This document shows positions 25,402-33,830 of a stretch of DNA of 64,000 nucleotides, one piece after another (within the stretch, counting starts at the first letter, position 1; every line of letters starts with the position of its first letter). A program made the translations under genes and the position numbers. The DNA is from Enterococcus hulanensis (GTDB taxonomy: Bacteria; Bacillota; Bacilli; Lactobacillales; Enterococcaceae): positions 124,001 to 188,000 of the forward strand of contig NZ_BJED01000001.1 in NCBI RefSeq assembly GCF_005405485.1. Reading direction: 5' to 3'. The notes beneath the pieces are model-generated. The model was not told the DNA's origin and searched no databases. It saw nothing but the letters and a program-made list of their open reading frames with translations.

Positions 25402-25845
25402 GTGGATACCCATGAGGTTCGAAAGTTTAATCGGTACTACACGAGAATTTTAGGTGTATTTGATCAAAAGGTATTTAATCTGGATTATTCCATGATTGAA
25501 ATGCGGATCTTGGGAGAAATTGGCCGTCATCCTAGTATTACTGCGAATGAACTGACAAAATACCTGAATATCAAAAAAAGTTATTTGAGCCGGAAGCTAA
25601 GCAAACTGGAACGAGATGAGTATATCTTCAAGGAGAAAAATTCTGAGGATAGCAGAATTCTGCATCTTTATCTTTCAGAGAAGGGCTTGGAATTGAACAA
25701 ATACGTGGAAGAGCAGTCTGATCAAAAAGTTTTGGAATTATTAGAACCCTTAGACAGTGAAAATTATCAGGAATTGGTCGCTGCCATGAAGACGATTGAA
25801 AAAATATTATACAAAGTTGTTCCCAATGAGCTGGAGAACGAATAA
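25402..25845 (+). CDS. MarR-family regulator
   Basis: A 147-residue MarR protein with the winged helix at about 45-100 (TANELTKYLNIKKSYLSRKLSKLERDEYI, then DSRILHLYLSEKG). The start is a GTG at 25402 with GGAAGG upstream. It is the first gene of a MarR-GNAT pair, a common arrangement in which MarR controls itself and its neighbour. The inverted repeat over its promoter supports autorepression. The inducer is unknown. Confidence 0.85.
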   Translation: MDTHEVRKFNRYYTRILGVFDQKVFNLDYSMIEMRILGEIGRHPSITANELTKYLNIKKSYLSRKLSKLERDEYIFKEKNSEDSRILHLYLSEKGLELNKYVEEQSDQKVLELLEPLDSENYQELVAAMKTIEKILYKVVPNELENE

Positions 25846-25860
25846 AAGGAGCTGATTGCA

Positions 25861-26355
25861 GTGTCAGAAGTAAAGATTGTTCCATTTGAAGAAAAATATA
25901 CGCAAGAAGTGGTTGATTTGATTCTTCCGATCCAACGAGAGGAGTTCAATATCGCTATTAGTATTGAGGACCAGCCGGATCTGTTAAAAATCAAAGAAGA
26001 ATACATCGATACTGGCGGGAATTTTTGGGTTGCACTTTCTAATGAGAAAGTCGTAGGGTCGATTGCTTTAGTGAAGCTGGGAAATCACAATGGTGCGATC
26101 AAAAAAATGTTTGCGGCAAAAGAATTTCGCGGGGAGAAGCAAGTCGGGAAAAACTTGCTGAATACCTTAGTTGCTTATTGTAAGGCTCAGGGATATGAGC
26201 ATCTATACTTAGGGACCGTCGATGTGCTGAAGGCAGCTCAAAAGTTTTATAAGAAAAACGGCTTTGAGCTGATCGATAAAAGCGAAATACCAAAGGACTA
26301 TCATTTAATGGACGTCGATACAGTCTTCTTTATGAGAGATTTAACGAAGGATTAA
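25861..26355 (+). CDS. GNAT-family N-acetyltransferase
   Basis: A 164-residue GNAT enzyme that would move an acetyl group from acetyl-CoA to an amine. Beta 4 (VVGSIALVKLG), the acetyl-CoA loop region (KEFRGEKQVGKNLLNTL, near 92-107, a variant of the usual R/Q-x-x-G-x-G/A) and the C-terminal YKKNGF block are all visible. The start is a GTG with AAAGGAG ten bases upstream, 15 bases after the MarR stop. The substrate is unknown; small-molecule or peptide detoxification is possible given the regulator. Confidence 0.85.
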   Translation: MSEVKIVPFEEKYTQEVVDLILPIQREEFNIAISIEDQPDLLKIKEEYIDTGGNFWVALSNEKVVGSIALVKLGNHNGAIKKMFAAKEFRGEKQVGKNLLNTLVAYCKAQGYEHLYLGTVDVLKAAQKFYKKNGFELIDKSEIPKDYHLMDVDTVFFMRDLTKD

Positions 26356-26361
26356 ACTATT

Positions 26362-26403
26362 AAAGCCCTTAATTACATCAAAAGATGTCGTTAAGGGCTT
26401 TTT
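26362..26403 (+). terminator. Intrinsic terminator after MarR-GNAT
   Basis: AAAGCCCTTAA pairs with TTAAGGGCTTT, with ACATC/GATGT continuing the stem, followed by a T-run. Confidence 0.88.
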
Positions 26404-26598
26404 GATGATTGGGATTAATAAGATAAAAATATCGCAAAAGAAATAAGTGAGCTAAAGTATATTTAACGTATAGTCATTTAGAAGAAGCAGGTGCAGTTTT
26501 TTTATCCTTGTGAAAACCCTATTATGAACGCTAGGAAACTGATAAACTAATAGCATAAAGAATTCGATAATTTTATCTGTAAAAAAGGAGGTCTGGTC

Positions 26599-27615
26599 AT
26601 GAGTTTATTAACGTCGCCAATCAACATTGGGCGGTTAGAACTCTCCAATCGTTTAACGATGCCGCCGATGGCAACCGCAAAGTCCAACGAAAATGGAGAA
26701 GTAACACAAGAACTTTGCGACTATTATGCTGAGAAATCTGCTGGCGGTTACATTGGATTAATTATTTCAGAGCACAGCTATATCAATCCAGAAGGCAAGG
26801 CCAGCAAGGGACAACTGTCTATTGCTAAAGACAGTGATATCGAGGGATTGGAGAAGTTGACTGCTACTATCCATCAAAACCACACGATAACTTTTGCGCA
26901 AATCAATCACGCCGGCGGGTTAGCCAAAGAGGAAATTACCGGTCACCAACCGTTGAGTGCTAGTTCCGTCGAGATGCCTAAAGGATCTAGAAGTAAAGTT
27001 GTGCCAACAGAAATGACTCAAGAGGATATCCAAAAAGTGATCACTGATTTCGCAGCCGCTGCGTTGAGGGCAAAAAAGGCTGGCTTCGATGGGGTGGAGA
27101 TTCATGCTGCACATGGCTATTTATTGACGCAGTTTTATTCCCCTTTAACCAATAAACGCACGGATCAATACAACGGAAGCTTGATTGAAGGAAGAATCCG
27201 ACTTCATTTAGAAATCATTCAGGCGATTCGTGAAGCAGTTGGAAAAGACTATCCGATCGCTATTCGATTAGGTGCAAGCGATCATCGACCAGGAGGAACA
27301 ACGATTGCTGATAGTGTGATTGCCGCACAAGAATTCGAAAAAGCGGGCGTCTGCTTACTAGATATTTCAGGCGGCTTTAGTTTTTACACCCATCCTGATT
27401 TGAAAGAGCAAGGATATTTCAGTGATTTAACAGAGGCGATCAAGCAAAACGTCACAATTCCAGTGTTACTGACAGGCGGTATTGTGGAGGCTGAGGTGGC
27501 AGAAAAACTGCTGCGTGAAGAAAAAGCGGATATGATCGGTGTGGGGCGTGCCATTCTGAAAGATTCTGATTGGGCGAAACAGGCGATTAGGACATTGGGC
27601 AATCAGGAAAACTGA
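26599..27615 (+). CDS. NADH:flavin oxidoreductase, Old Yellow Enzyme family
   Basis: A 338-residue FMN-binding barrel of the Old Yellow Enzyme class, which reduces activated double bonds with NAD(P)H. The N-terminal IGRLELSNRLTMPPMAT, the HAAHGYLLTQFYSP motif (catalytic His pair near 170-173) and the C-terminal GVGRAIL phosphate site are clear. The size matches the short YqjM-like forms. AAGGAGG lies before the ATG. It is a single-gene unit closed by a terminator. The natural substrate is unknown. Confidence 0.88.
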   Translation: MSLLTSPINIGRLELSNRLTMPPMATAKSNENGEVTQELCDYYAEKSAGGYIGLIISEHSYINPEGKASKGQLSIAKDSDIEGLEKLTATIHQNHTITFAQINHAGGLAKEEITGHQPLSASSVEMPKGSRSKVVPTEMTQEDIQKVITDFAAAALRAKKAGFDGVEIHAAHGYLLTQFYSPLTNKRTDQYNGSLIEGRIRLHLEIIQAIREAVGKDYPIAIRLGASDHRPGGTTIADSVIAAQEFEKAGVCLLDISGGFSFYTHPDLKEQGYFSDLTEAIKQNVTIPVLLTGGIVEAEVAEKLLREEKADMIGVGRAILKDSDWAKQAIRTLGNQEN

Positions 27616-27646
27616 TAGGACTCTGAAGGATTTGTTAAATACTCTA

Positions 27647-27681
27647 AAAAAGTGGGGCAGCTAAGGCTGTTCCACTTTTTT
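27647..27681 (+). terminator. Intrinsic terminator
   Basis: AAAAGTGG and CCACTTTT, with GGCAGC/GCTGTT continuing the stem around a TAAG loop, are followed by a T-run. Confidence 0.88.
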
Positions 27682-27689
27682 AGGCTTAA

Positions 27690-27839
27690 ACTATAATTCT
27701 GCTTTTAAAATCAGTTCTTGCTGATGGGCTAAACGTTGATTCTACGATCGTGGGCTTAGGGAATCCATATGTAAGAAGCACGATGAAAGAAATCGGCTAT
27801 TTGACCGAAGCAGATATTCAGCAATTGAAAAACGGATAA
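27690..27839 (+). pseudogene. C-terminal gene remnant
   Basis: A 49-codon frame without its own start (about 27690-27839) reads like the end of a real protein: GLNVDSTIVGLGNPYVRST, then EIGYLTEADIQQL. It has no promoter or ribosome site and follows directly after a terminator. I do not recognise the parent family. It is probably the leftover of a gene lost by deletion. Confidence 0.4.
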
Positions 27840-27923
27840 GTATCTACAGAATGAAAACGCTAGAAATAATGTGATACAATTAAAGAAATGAAAGAGGCTT
27901 GAAAACTAATTAGGAGGGAAGAC

Positions 27924-28535
27924 ATGAAGTATCTAAGATTTCTTTTAATGATTTCATTTATGAGTACTGTTTTAGTCGGCTGCACAAATAAATCAACTGA
28001 TTCGGATAATTCTTCCAAAGAAACAAGTGAAAAGGTAAGTTCCAGTTCGGTTTCAGAAACTACTATAAGTATCAGTCAAGAGTCTAGTTCAACGTCAGTA
28101 GAGGTCCCAGAAGCTACTACAAATAGTTCAGAGCAGCAAATTGTGCCGATGGGGTTGTCGGAAGAGGCAATCTTGAACAGCGATTATGCTTCATTGAATG
28201 GCACTTGGACAAACTCACATGGCTACCAACTAACCTTCAATAATGGTACCGTCACTTTATCTGGCGAAGGAACTGGAGGAAGAACTGAATTTTCATTGAG
28301 CGACCCCCAAAAGCAAAGTAATGTCATTTTTCTGTCATTTGATCCAGCTCCTCTACCAAATGGAATGAATTTAATGATTGCTTTAAAGGGGACTAGTCCA
28401 ACAGAAGGCCTAGATGCAGATGGCACTGATTCAAATTATGATCGAATTATTATGGGAAATAATGGAGGGACTATGTTGTTTGCTCTTAAAGAAAACGGGG
28501 GCATTCCTGATACCGCCTATTATAGAGAAAAATAA
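27924..28535 (+). CDS. Ser/Thr-rich lipoprotein with C-terminal beta domain
   Basis: A 203-residue lipoprotein. The signal peptide ends at the lipobox LVGC (C20), and a long Ser/Thr-rich linker runs to about residue 72. The C-terminal domain (about 85-203) has the pattern YASLNGTWTNSHGYQLTFNNGTVTLSG, which resembles the DUF6287-type domain of streptococcal and enterococcal lipoproteins. It would sit on the outer face of the membrane. AGGAGG precedes the ATG. The function is unknown. Confidence 0.75.
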   Translation: MKYLRFLLMISFMSTVLVGCTNKSTDSDNSSKETSEKVSSSSVSETTISISQESSSTSVEVPEATTNSSEQQIVPMGLSEEAILNSDYASLNGTWTNSHGYQLTFNNGTVTLSGEGTGGRTEFSLSDPQKQSNVIFLSFDPAPLPNGMNLMIALKGTSPTEGLDADGTDSNYDRIIMGNNGGTMLFALKENGGIPDTAYYREK

Positions 28536-28658
28536 TAGATGGAGTATTTTAATGACCTTTACAAACGCAATTTTCCCGAGTCAGTTGTGTTCTTGTAGCT
28601 AAGAAAGCTATTAGTTACTACGTAAAGTTTTTTGATAAATACTTAATAAAGTGAAAAT

Positions 28659-28705
28659 CGCCCTGTAAACCATCGATTTTGAAGGTTTATGGGGTGTTTG
28701 CTTTT
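28659..28705 (+). terminator. Terminator after lipoprotein gene
   Basis: CGCCCTGTAAACC pairs with GGTTTATGGGGTG (13 bp, several G-T pairs), followed by TTTGCTTTT. It lies 120 bases after the stop. Confidence 0.5.
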
Positions 28706-28710
28706 GTACA

Positions 28711-28752
28711 AAAAGACAGCGAACCCAGAAATTAAACGGGTTCGCTGTCTTT
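28711..28752. terminator. Intrinsic terminator of GyrI-like gene
   Basis: AAAGACAGCGAACCC pairs with GGGTTCGCTGTCTTT, a perfect 15-bp stem. The T-run lies on the minus strand (TTTTTG), so it mainly serves the minus-strand gene. Confidence 0.85.
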
Positions 28753-28769
28753 GGTATGGTGCCGATAGT

Positions 28770-29171
28770 TTACTGAATAGCGATAAAAATAGAAATTTCC
28801 CCAGCAGGAGGATAGTTTTCAAAATCAAAATCATACACTCGCTGGATTATTTGTGCTTCTTCCTCTGACCATATCTTCTTCCAAGCATTTAGGACGCCCA
28901 ATTCGTCAGAGCTATCTACTTTGTATTCTTTCCACTGATACTTCGAAGTATCAAAATCCTCCTCTGACTTGGTTTCTTTACAGATAGAAAGAGAATAGTC
29001 CCCTTTATAATCACTTTCGTAATCATGATACACCGCTGCTATACTTTTTCCTTGTTCCTTCGCCTGTGCGATAAAGGCATTACTTTGCTGCCATAGGCCC
29101 ATAATTTTTTCCTGAATAGCTGCGTCTTTAAAATTATTTGTTCTAATGGTATTCGAAATTGAAAATTTCAT
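28770..29171 (-). CDS. GyrI-like/AraC effector-binding domain protein
   Basis: A 133-residue protein with the fold pattern of the GyrI-like small-molecule-binding domain (AAVYHDYESDYKGDYSLSICKE in the first half; the C-terminal half ends in PPAGEISIFIAIQ). The domain binds hydrophobic or amphipathic ligands in multidrug regulators such as BmrR, and stand-alone forms exist. I chose the ATG at 29171 because GGAGG lies ten bases upstream; a frame open further 5' has no site. It is divergent from the WYL regulator and shares its palindromic operator. Confidence 0.72.
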   Translation of the reverse strand: MKFSISNTIRTNNFKDAAIQEKIMGLWQQSNAFIAQAKEQGKSIAAVYHDYESDYKGDYSLSICKETKSEEDFDTSKYQWKEYKVDSSDELGVLNAWKKIWSEEEAQIIQRVYDFDFENYPPAGEISIFIAIQ

Positions 29172-29211
29172 TTCAAAACCTCCTCTATAGTATGGTTTAA
29201 TAGTACTATGG

Positions 29212-29238
29212 AAACTATGACATCTAATGTCATAGTTT
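29212..29238. promoter_or_regulatory. Perfect 12-bp palindrome in divergent promoter region
   Basis: AAACTATGACAT and ATGTCATAGTTT are separated by CTA. It lies 41 bases from the GyrI-like start and 31 bases from the WYL start, the usual place for an operator shared by both promoters. Binding by the WYL regulator is inferred. Confidence 0.65.
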
Positions 29239-29268
29239 ATAAAAAAGTTTTTAAGAGGAGAAAATCTA

Positions 29269-30165
29269 TTGAATAATGGTCGGTTATTTGGCATTATCTA
29301 TCATCTTTTGAGCGCAAAACGAACGACATCCAGAGAATTAGCTACTATGTTTGAAGTATCTGATAGAACCATTTTTAGAGATATAAACGCACTCAGCTCT
29401 CTAGGAATACCGATCTGTGCAGAAACGGGCAGAAATGGCGGCATTTATTTGATGGATCATTTTGTGCTAGACAAGGTTTTATTTTCAAAAGAGGAACAAG
29501 AAAGTTTGTTGTTAGCATTAAAGGGCATTAAAGCTATCGAACCGGAAAAAAGTGAGCAGGCCTATTCAAAATTGCAATCCTTGTTCAAGCTTCCCGAGGA
29601 TAATTGGCTGGAGGTGGATTTTTCTCCTTGGTATCAGGAAATCGACGGTGCCCAATTTGATAGGCTCAAATCAGGAATTTTAAATAAGAAGAAGGTCGAA
29701 TTTGAGTATATAAGTCAGTCCAATCGACTGGAGAAAAGGATGTGTAATCCATTAAAGCTGGTTTTCAAATCACAAACCTGGTACCTGCAGGCCTTTTGTT
29801 TAACTAAAAAAGCTTTCAGAGTTTTTAAAATCAGCCGCATGCAGTCGCTCAAAATAATCGACGAAACTTTTACTCCGATGGTTGCTCCTGAGATAGCTGT
29901 TCCCGAAATGAAGGGAGAGATGATTGATCTTTCGTTAGCCTTTTCTAAAGAAATTCTTTATCGAGTATTTGATGATTTTGATCATCAAGACATAACGATT
30001 CAAAAGGATGGCACTGCGATAGTAACCACTCAAGTAATTGATCAACGTTGGCTAATTAGACATTTGCTGTCTTATGGGAAACACATGAAAATTTTGAGTC
30101 CAGACAGTATTAAGGAACGAATGAAGCATGAAATAGCGGAGATACGATCAAATTATGATTTTTAG
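29269..30165 (+). CDS. HTH/WYL-domain transcriptional regulator (YafY-like)
   Basis: A 298-residue regulator with an N-terminal winged helix (about 1-60; TSRELATMFEVSDRTIFRDINALSSLGIPI) and a WYL domain (about 135-220; KKVEFEYISQSNRLEKRMCNPLKLVFKSQTWYLQAFC) followed by a C-terminal WCX region. The start is a TTG with GAGGAG eight bases upstream. It is divergent from the GyrI-like gene. WYL regulators often respond to small ligands or to DNA damage. A GyrI-like binding protein as the target is a common pairing. Confidence 0.88.
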   Translation: MNNGRLFGIIYHLLSAKRTTSRELATMFEVSDRTIFRDINALSSLGIPICAETGRNGGIYLMDHFVLDKVLFSKEEQESLLLALKGIKAIEPEKSEQAYSKLQSLFKLPEDNWLEVDFSPWYQEIDGAQFDRLKSGILNKKKVEFEYISQSNRLEKRMCNPLKLVFKSQTWYLQAFCLTKKAFRVFKISRMQSLKIIDETFTPMVAPEIAVPEMKGEMIDLSLAFSKEILYRVFDDFDHQDITIQKDGTAIVTTQVIDQRWLIRHLLSYGKHMKILSPDSIKERMKHEIAEIRSNYDF

Positions 30166-30243
30166 GGTTGCTAGAAGACTATTTTTTAAAATCAGCTCTA
30201 AAGCTGCAGCAGGATTGTTTATAAATTAAAAGCGAATGACTGG

Positions 30244-30267
30244 AAAACCTTCGATAATGGAGGTTTT
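30244..30267 (+). terminator. Probable terminator after WYL gene
   Basis: AAAACCT and AGGTTTT form the stem, with a T-rich stretch downstream (TTGTTGGCTTTTTTG). The rest of the 324-base gap at 30166-30489 shows no gene that I can support. Confidence 0.5.
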
Positions 30268-30489
30268 GTGGTTGTTGGCTTTTTTGTTGTCTTCCTTCTA
30301 AATATTAATTTTTCATTAAGCTTTTCTCAGTATAGCCTCTCTAATCAGTTAGAATAAGGAGAAATCACTAGCTAAAAGGCAGCGATAGTTATCGTAATGT
30401 CAGGTTTTGAACAGTTTTAAGATTGACTATTAAGAAACGATAAACGGTTTGCGTACTTTTTATAAAGAGTAGAAGAAGGGTGAGATGTT

Positions 30490-30759
30490 TTGAAAAATAG
30501 TCGTCAGGCAATTCCCAGCTCCATCATGGAGGTGCGAGAAAACACCTACAATATGCAGTTTATCGTTGGTGATGCGGTTGATTTTCTTTTCAACGAAGGC
30601 AAGAATGCTCTATCAGGCACGGTGCTCAAAAAATACACCAACAGCTGTTTGGTGGACATCAGTCAGGATTCTAGACTGACGAAGGATGAAATCGATCAAT
30701 ACAATCAAAGGGTAGTCGTCAATTATAAAAAGATCAAAGGAGTGGTTCATGATGAATGA
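30490..30759 (+). CDS. DUF2187-like small protein
   Basis: An 89-residue protein with a central KOW-like pattern (FIVGDAVDFLFNEGKNALSGTVLKKYTNSCLVDI) that resembles DUF2187 proteins of Firmicutes. The start is a TTG with AAGGGTGA six bases upstream. The next gene overlaps its 3' end by 11 bases, so the two are translationally coupled. The function is unknown; KOW-like modules often bind RNA or proteins. Confidence 0.65.
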   Translation: MKNSRQAIPSSIMEVRENTYNMQFIVGDAVDFLFNEGKNALSGTVLKKYTNSCLVDISQDSRLTKDEIDQYNQRVVVNYKKIKGVVHDE

Positions 30760-30970
30760 AGCGGAGTTTGAAGATTTAGAGCTTCACGTACTTACACTTG
30801 CTTTTCAAATCAATGGCTTGAAGCAAAAGAAAAGCAGCTTGACTCGTGAACAACGGACGTCATTGGAAATTCTCGAAGAAGACTATCAGTATTATAAAAG
30901 CCGATATGACCAGAAAGTAAAAAAGGTGGAGAAAACAGTTCCCAATGAAGCGGATTTTGGCGATTGGTAG
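30749..30970 (+). CDS. Small coiled-coil protein
   Basis: A 73-residue charged helical protein (INGLKQKKSSLTREQRTSLEILEEDYQYYKSRY and onward). I do not recognise a family. It starts at either of two adjacent ATG codons with AAAGGAG upstream, inside the 3' end of the DUF2187-like gene. A terminator follows. It probably works with its upstream partner. Confidence 0.65.
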   Translation: MMNEAEFEDLELHVLTLAFQINGLKQKKSSLTREQRTSLEILEEDYQYYKSRYDQKVKKVEKTVPNEADFGDW

Positions 30971-30989
30971 CCTAAAATGAATCAGATGG

Positions 30990-31021
30990 ACGATTATACA
31001 GGTGTATAGTCGTTTTTTTTT
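30990..31021 (+). terminator. Intrinsic terminator
   Basis: ACGATTATAC pairs with GTATAGTCGT around AGGT, followed by eight Ts. Confidence 0.85.
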
Positions 31022-31188
31022 ATCATGCAAAAACGCTTGATATAACAACGATTCGTTACTGATAATTACTATACTTAATTTAATATTAATTTTTTGGTGT
31101 GTAATTTGGTTGCAAATAAGCGTATTTTGATTATGTAGATATCTCACACCATAAAATTAAAACTATTTTTGATGAAAGGAGGAGTTTT

Positions 31189-31572
31189 TTGAAAGAGTAT
31201 GGATTAAGCAACAAAAAATTGTTTTCGCTTTCACGTAAAACTTTGGAAAAAAGAATCAGCAGCTACTATCATACAACAAACGATGGAACGGCCACCCTCG
31301 AGATGTTGATCACGCTGCAGGTCCGAGAAGAATTGTGTAAAGCGGATTTCTCATATGTATTAAGAAGTCTTGTACAGCGAATCTTTTTAAAAACCAGATC
31401 TACTGCTGCCATGCGTCGCTATTATTTATATTTTATTGATTATTTCGGAAAAGAAGATTGGCAGTTATTGTCGGTCAAACTGTTTCCTGCGCAAACGTTT
31501 ATCTCCGAAAAGCTTGAGCATCTTTATAGCCAAGTCATTGAAAAGTCGCTGACAAGCATAGCAGAATCATGA
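31189..31572 (+). CDS. Hypothetical helical protein
   Basis: A 127-residue protein, mostly helical and basic at the N-terminus (SNKKLFSLSRKTLEKRISSYYH). I do not recognise it. The start is a TTG with AAAGGAGGAG six bases upstream, one of the strongest ribosome sites in the window. The DUF2922-like gene follows 49 bases later with no terminator between, so they are probably co-transcribed. Confidence 0.6.
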   Translation: MKEYGLSNKKLFSLSRKTLEKRISSYYHTTNDGTATLEMLITLQVREELCKADFSYVLRSLVQRIFLKTRSTAAMRRYYLYFIDYFGKEDWQLLSVKLFPAQTFISEKLEHLYSQVIEKSLTSIAES

Positions 31573-31621
31573 CGTAAGGGTTAGGAAGGAGGCAAAAAAT
31601 ACGAAAAAAAAGGGGTAAAAA

Positions 31622-32317
31622 ATGATGAATACATTTACATTAGATGCAGAATTTGAAAATAGCAACGGCAAATCACATCATTTTCATTTTAAAAATTTTG
31701 ATGTGTCAAAAACAGGGGAGCAAATCCGTTCCTCATTAGAAAAATTAACTAAACTGAGTCTGTTTGAAAAGGATGGCGTTCAATTATTTAAAAAGGTGAA
31801 GCATGCGACCGTCATTGAAGAAAGAGTAACCGATCTTTTTGATGATTCAGCGAAATTCAAGAATGCGCCAAAACCTGCAAATGATCCGTTGAACGCGATG
31901 ATGAAGGCGGCAACCAGCAGTCCGATTGAAGAATCCGTAAAAACGGAGATTGAACCAACACCAGTAAAAACAGCAGCTGATCTAGCAGCTATCTGTATCC
32001 CGGAAGACTTGCGGATTACAGAAGAACGACCAAAATCGGATGTTTTGATTCAACACATTGAATTTCCAGAAGGGCTCGATCCGTGGTCGCTAGATCAAGA
32101 TCAAGCCATATCACTGATTTCGGCCTGTCTGCCAGAAAATACGGTGCCGGTCAATCTAGAGGTTGATGATAAATCCGTTCCTGCTAGCTTGATCGTTACA
32201 GCAATGGTGGAAGAAAGAGCGGCTCCGTCCAAGGCTCCAGCAGCCAATCAGTCGCCACCAGCGCAGCCAAAGAAAAAACGAAAGCGGTTACTCGATCGCG
32301 TTCGCAGGCGAGAGTAG
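31622..32317 (+). CDS. Protein with DUF2922-like N-terminal domain
   Basis: A 231-residue protein. Residues 1-65 (FTLDAEFENSNGKSHHFHFKNFD, then LTKLSLFEKDGVQLFKKVKHA) match the small DUF2922 fold found as stand-alone 70-residue proteins in Firmicutes. A Pro/Ala-rich, probably disordered region and a second acidic block (about 120-195) follow, and the end is strongly basic (KKKRKRLLDRVRRRE). The extension is unusual for the family. The basic tail suggests nucleic acid or membrane contact, which is inference. AAGGGG lies before the ATG. Confidence 0.6.
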   Translation: MMNTFTLDAEFENSNGKSHHFHFKNFDVSKTGEQIRSSLEKLTKLSLFEKDGVQLFKKVKHATVIEERVTDLFDDSAKFKNAPKPANDPLNAMMKAATSSPIEESVKTEIEPTPVKTAADLAAICIPEDLRITEERPKSDVLIQHIEFPEGLDPWSLDQDQAISLISACLPENTVPVNLEVDDKSVPASLIVTAMVEERAAPSKAPAANQSPPAQPKKKRKRLLDRVRRRE

Positions 32318-32397
32318 CTAATAGATTTCATCTCATCAAAAATCCAACGTTGGTATGGGCTGGAATATTCAGTAAAAATCAATGTGAATAAAAATTT

Positions 32398-32597
32398 TAG
32401 CCCGTTTTATCGCGGGCTATTTGTGGTGAGTGGATGCCAGCAGATTGAATAAACACTTTTTTGAAAAGAACTCGATCGCATTGTCGAATCTTTTTTCAAG
32501 GAGAGAAACTGGGTGGACATCAAAAAAATGAACCGTTGATTTAATAAATCTGTTAAAGGAATGGATCAGCTGAAGCTGGTGAAGTGATCCTTTTTTT
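32398..32597 (+). terminator. Two terminator hairpins in a 440-base gap
   Basis: The gap at 32318-32756 holds TAGCCCG/CGGGCTA (32398-32419, weak T tail) and GGATCA/TGATCC followed by seven Ts (32563-32597). An 11-codon frame at 32701 (MSLTVAEYRRF) with AGAGGATAG upstream lies just before the YczE-like gene and could be a leader, but there is no further support. Confidence 0.6.
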
Positions 32598-32756
32598 GAA
32601 TTTCCATTGACAAATATAAAAAAGACAAGTAGCTTTGCACTATAACTGAAAAATTAATTCCAGTATCTTAAAACAGTGAACATCATTTCAGAGGATAGAA
32701 ATGAGTCTAACGGTCGCTGAATATCGGCGGTTTTGAGAGTAGAAAGAAGGATGTTG

Positions 32757-33413
32757 ATGAAGGGCTATAGTGTACGGTTGGTTCGCCTGATTTTTGGGCT
32801 GTTTTTATTTGCTTTGGGGTCGTTTTTGACGATTCAGGCAAATATCGGGTTGGCTTCATGGGAAGCATTTAGTATGGGGATCGCTAATTTAACGGGTCAA
32901 ACATATGGAAATATTTTGATCATTAGCGGAGTTGTGATTCTAGGTGTGGATGTACTGTTGAAGGAAAAGGTCGGCTTTGGTACGATTCTGAATACGATTT
33001 TGATTGGTGTTTTTGTTGATATGATCCAAGCATTTGAGATCATTCCCCAGATGCACGGTTTTCTCTCTGGTGTCGTGATGTTGTTGTTGGGGCAAGTATC
33101 TATTTGCATCGGAAGTTTTTTTTATATCGGTGTCTCTATGGGCTGCGGACCGCGGGATGCGCTGATGGTGGCGCTTGGGAAACGTCTACCAAATGTTCCG
33201 ATTGGAATCGTTCGTGGATGTATCGAAGGTACCGTACTGCTGATCGGTTGGTTATTAGGAGCTAAAGTCGGTATTGGAACAGTCATTTCGGTCTTTGGCA
33301 TCAGTTTTATATTGGAAACAACTTTCAAACTCCTTCATTTCGATGTGACGAATGTGGAGCATGAAAGTGTTGTGGAGACGGTCAAGGCTATAAAAACTGA
33401 ATATGTTAGATAA
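32757..33413 (+). CDS. YczE/YyaS/YitT-family membrane protein
   Basis: A 218-residue membrane protein with five or six segments that fits the YczE-type group (LFALGSFLTIQANIGLASWEAFSMGIANLTGQTYG near the start, and the MGCGPRDALMVALGKR motif in the middle). The molecular role of the family is not settled. I chose the ATG at 32757 because AAGG lies six bases upstream; an in-frame TTG at 32733 and an ATG at 32751 are less well placed. It is a single-gene unit with a terminator. Confidence 0.78.
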   Translation: MKGYSVRLVRLIFGLFLFALGSFLTIQANIGLASWEAFSMGIANLTGQTYGNILIISGVVILGVDVLLKEKVGFGTILNTILIGVFVDMIQAFEIIPQMHGFLSGVVMLLLGQVSICIGSFFYIGVSMGCGPRDALMVALGKRLPNVPIGIVRGCIEGTVLLIGWLLGAKVGIGTVISVFGISFILETTFKLLHFDVTNVEHESVVETVKAIKTEYVR

Positions 33414-33447
33414 AACACTCAAATACTTTTTTCGAGTGTTTTTTTTA
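33412..33447 (+). terminator. Intrinsic terminator
   Basis: AAACACTC pairs with GAGTGTTT, followed by eight Ts. Confidence 0.82.
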
Positions 33448-33642
33448 TTGCGGCTGAAGAAACTTATTTGATAGAGTCGAACAATTTTTAGATATTGTTA
33501 TTTATCTCTTTCGAAAAGTAAGTGAAAAAAATCGCTTAGGCTGCGTCAATGATTTTTTCATTATTTCATTTTCCTGACAAACGCTTTTTTACTCAAAATT
33601 TAGCCTTATTTTTCAGGTTATTATGATGTTGCGAGCAGATTA

Positions 33643-33672
33643 TTGTTAAAACTAAATAAAATAAGTTATGCT
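33643..33672 (+). promoter_or_regulatory. Candidate promoter of gls24 operon
   Basis: TTGTTA (33643-33648) and TATGCT (33667-33672) are 18 bases apart, giving a leader of about 150 bases. A second -10-like TATACT at 33808 is too close to the ribosome site to be useful. The rest of the 383-base gap at 33448-33830 is AT-rich and shows no gene. Confidence 0.35.
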
Positions 33673-33830
33673 ATTTAGTGAAGTTAACAAGTGATTCTGA
33701 TAGCTTCAAAATTCATAAAATCAAAGCTTAGTTATTTTATCATGCGCATGATTGGAGCTCAGGTTGCTCAAATTGAGTTTTGTTTAATCGTTTATGAGAA
33801 ACACTTTTATACTAACAGGAGGAAAATATC

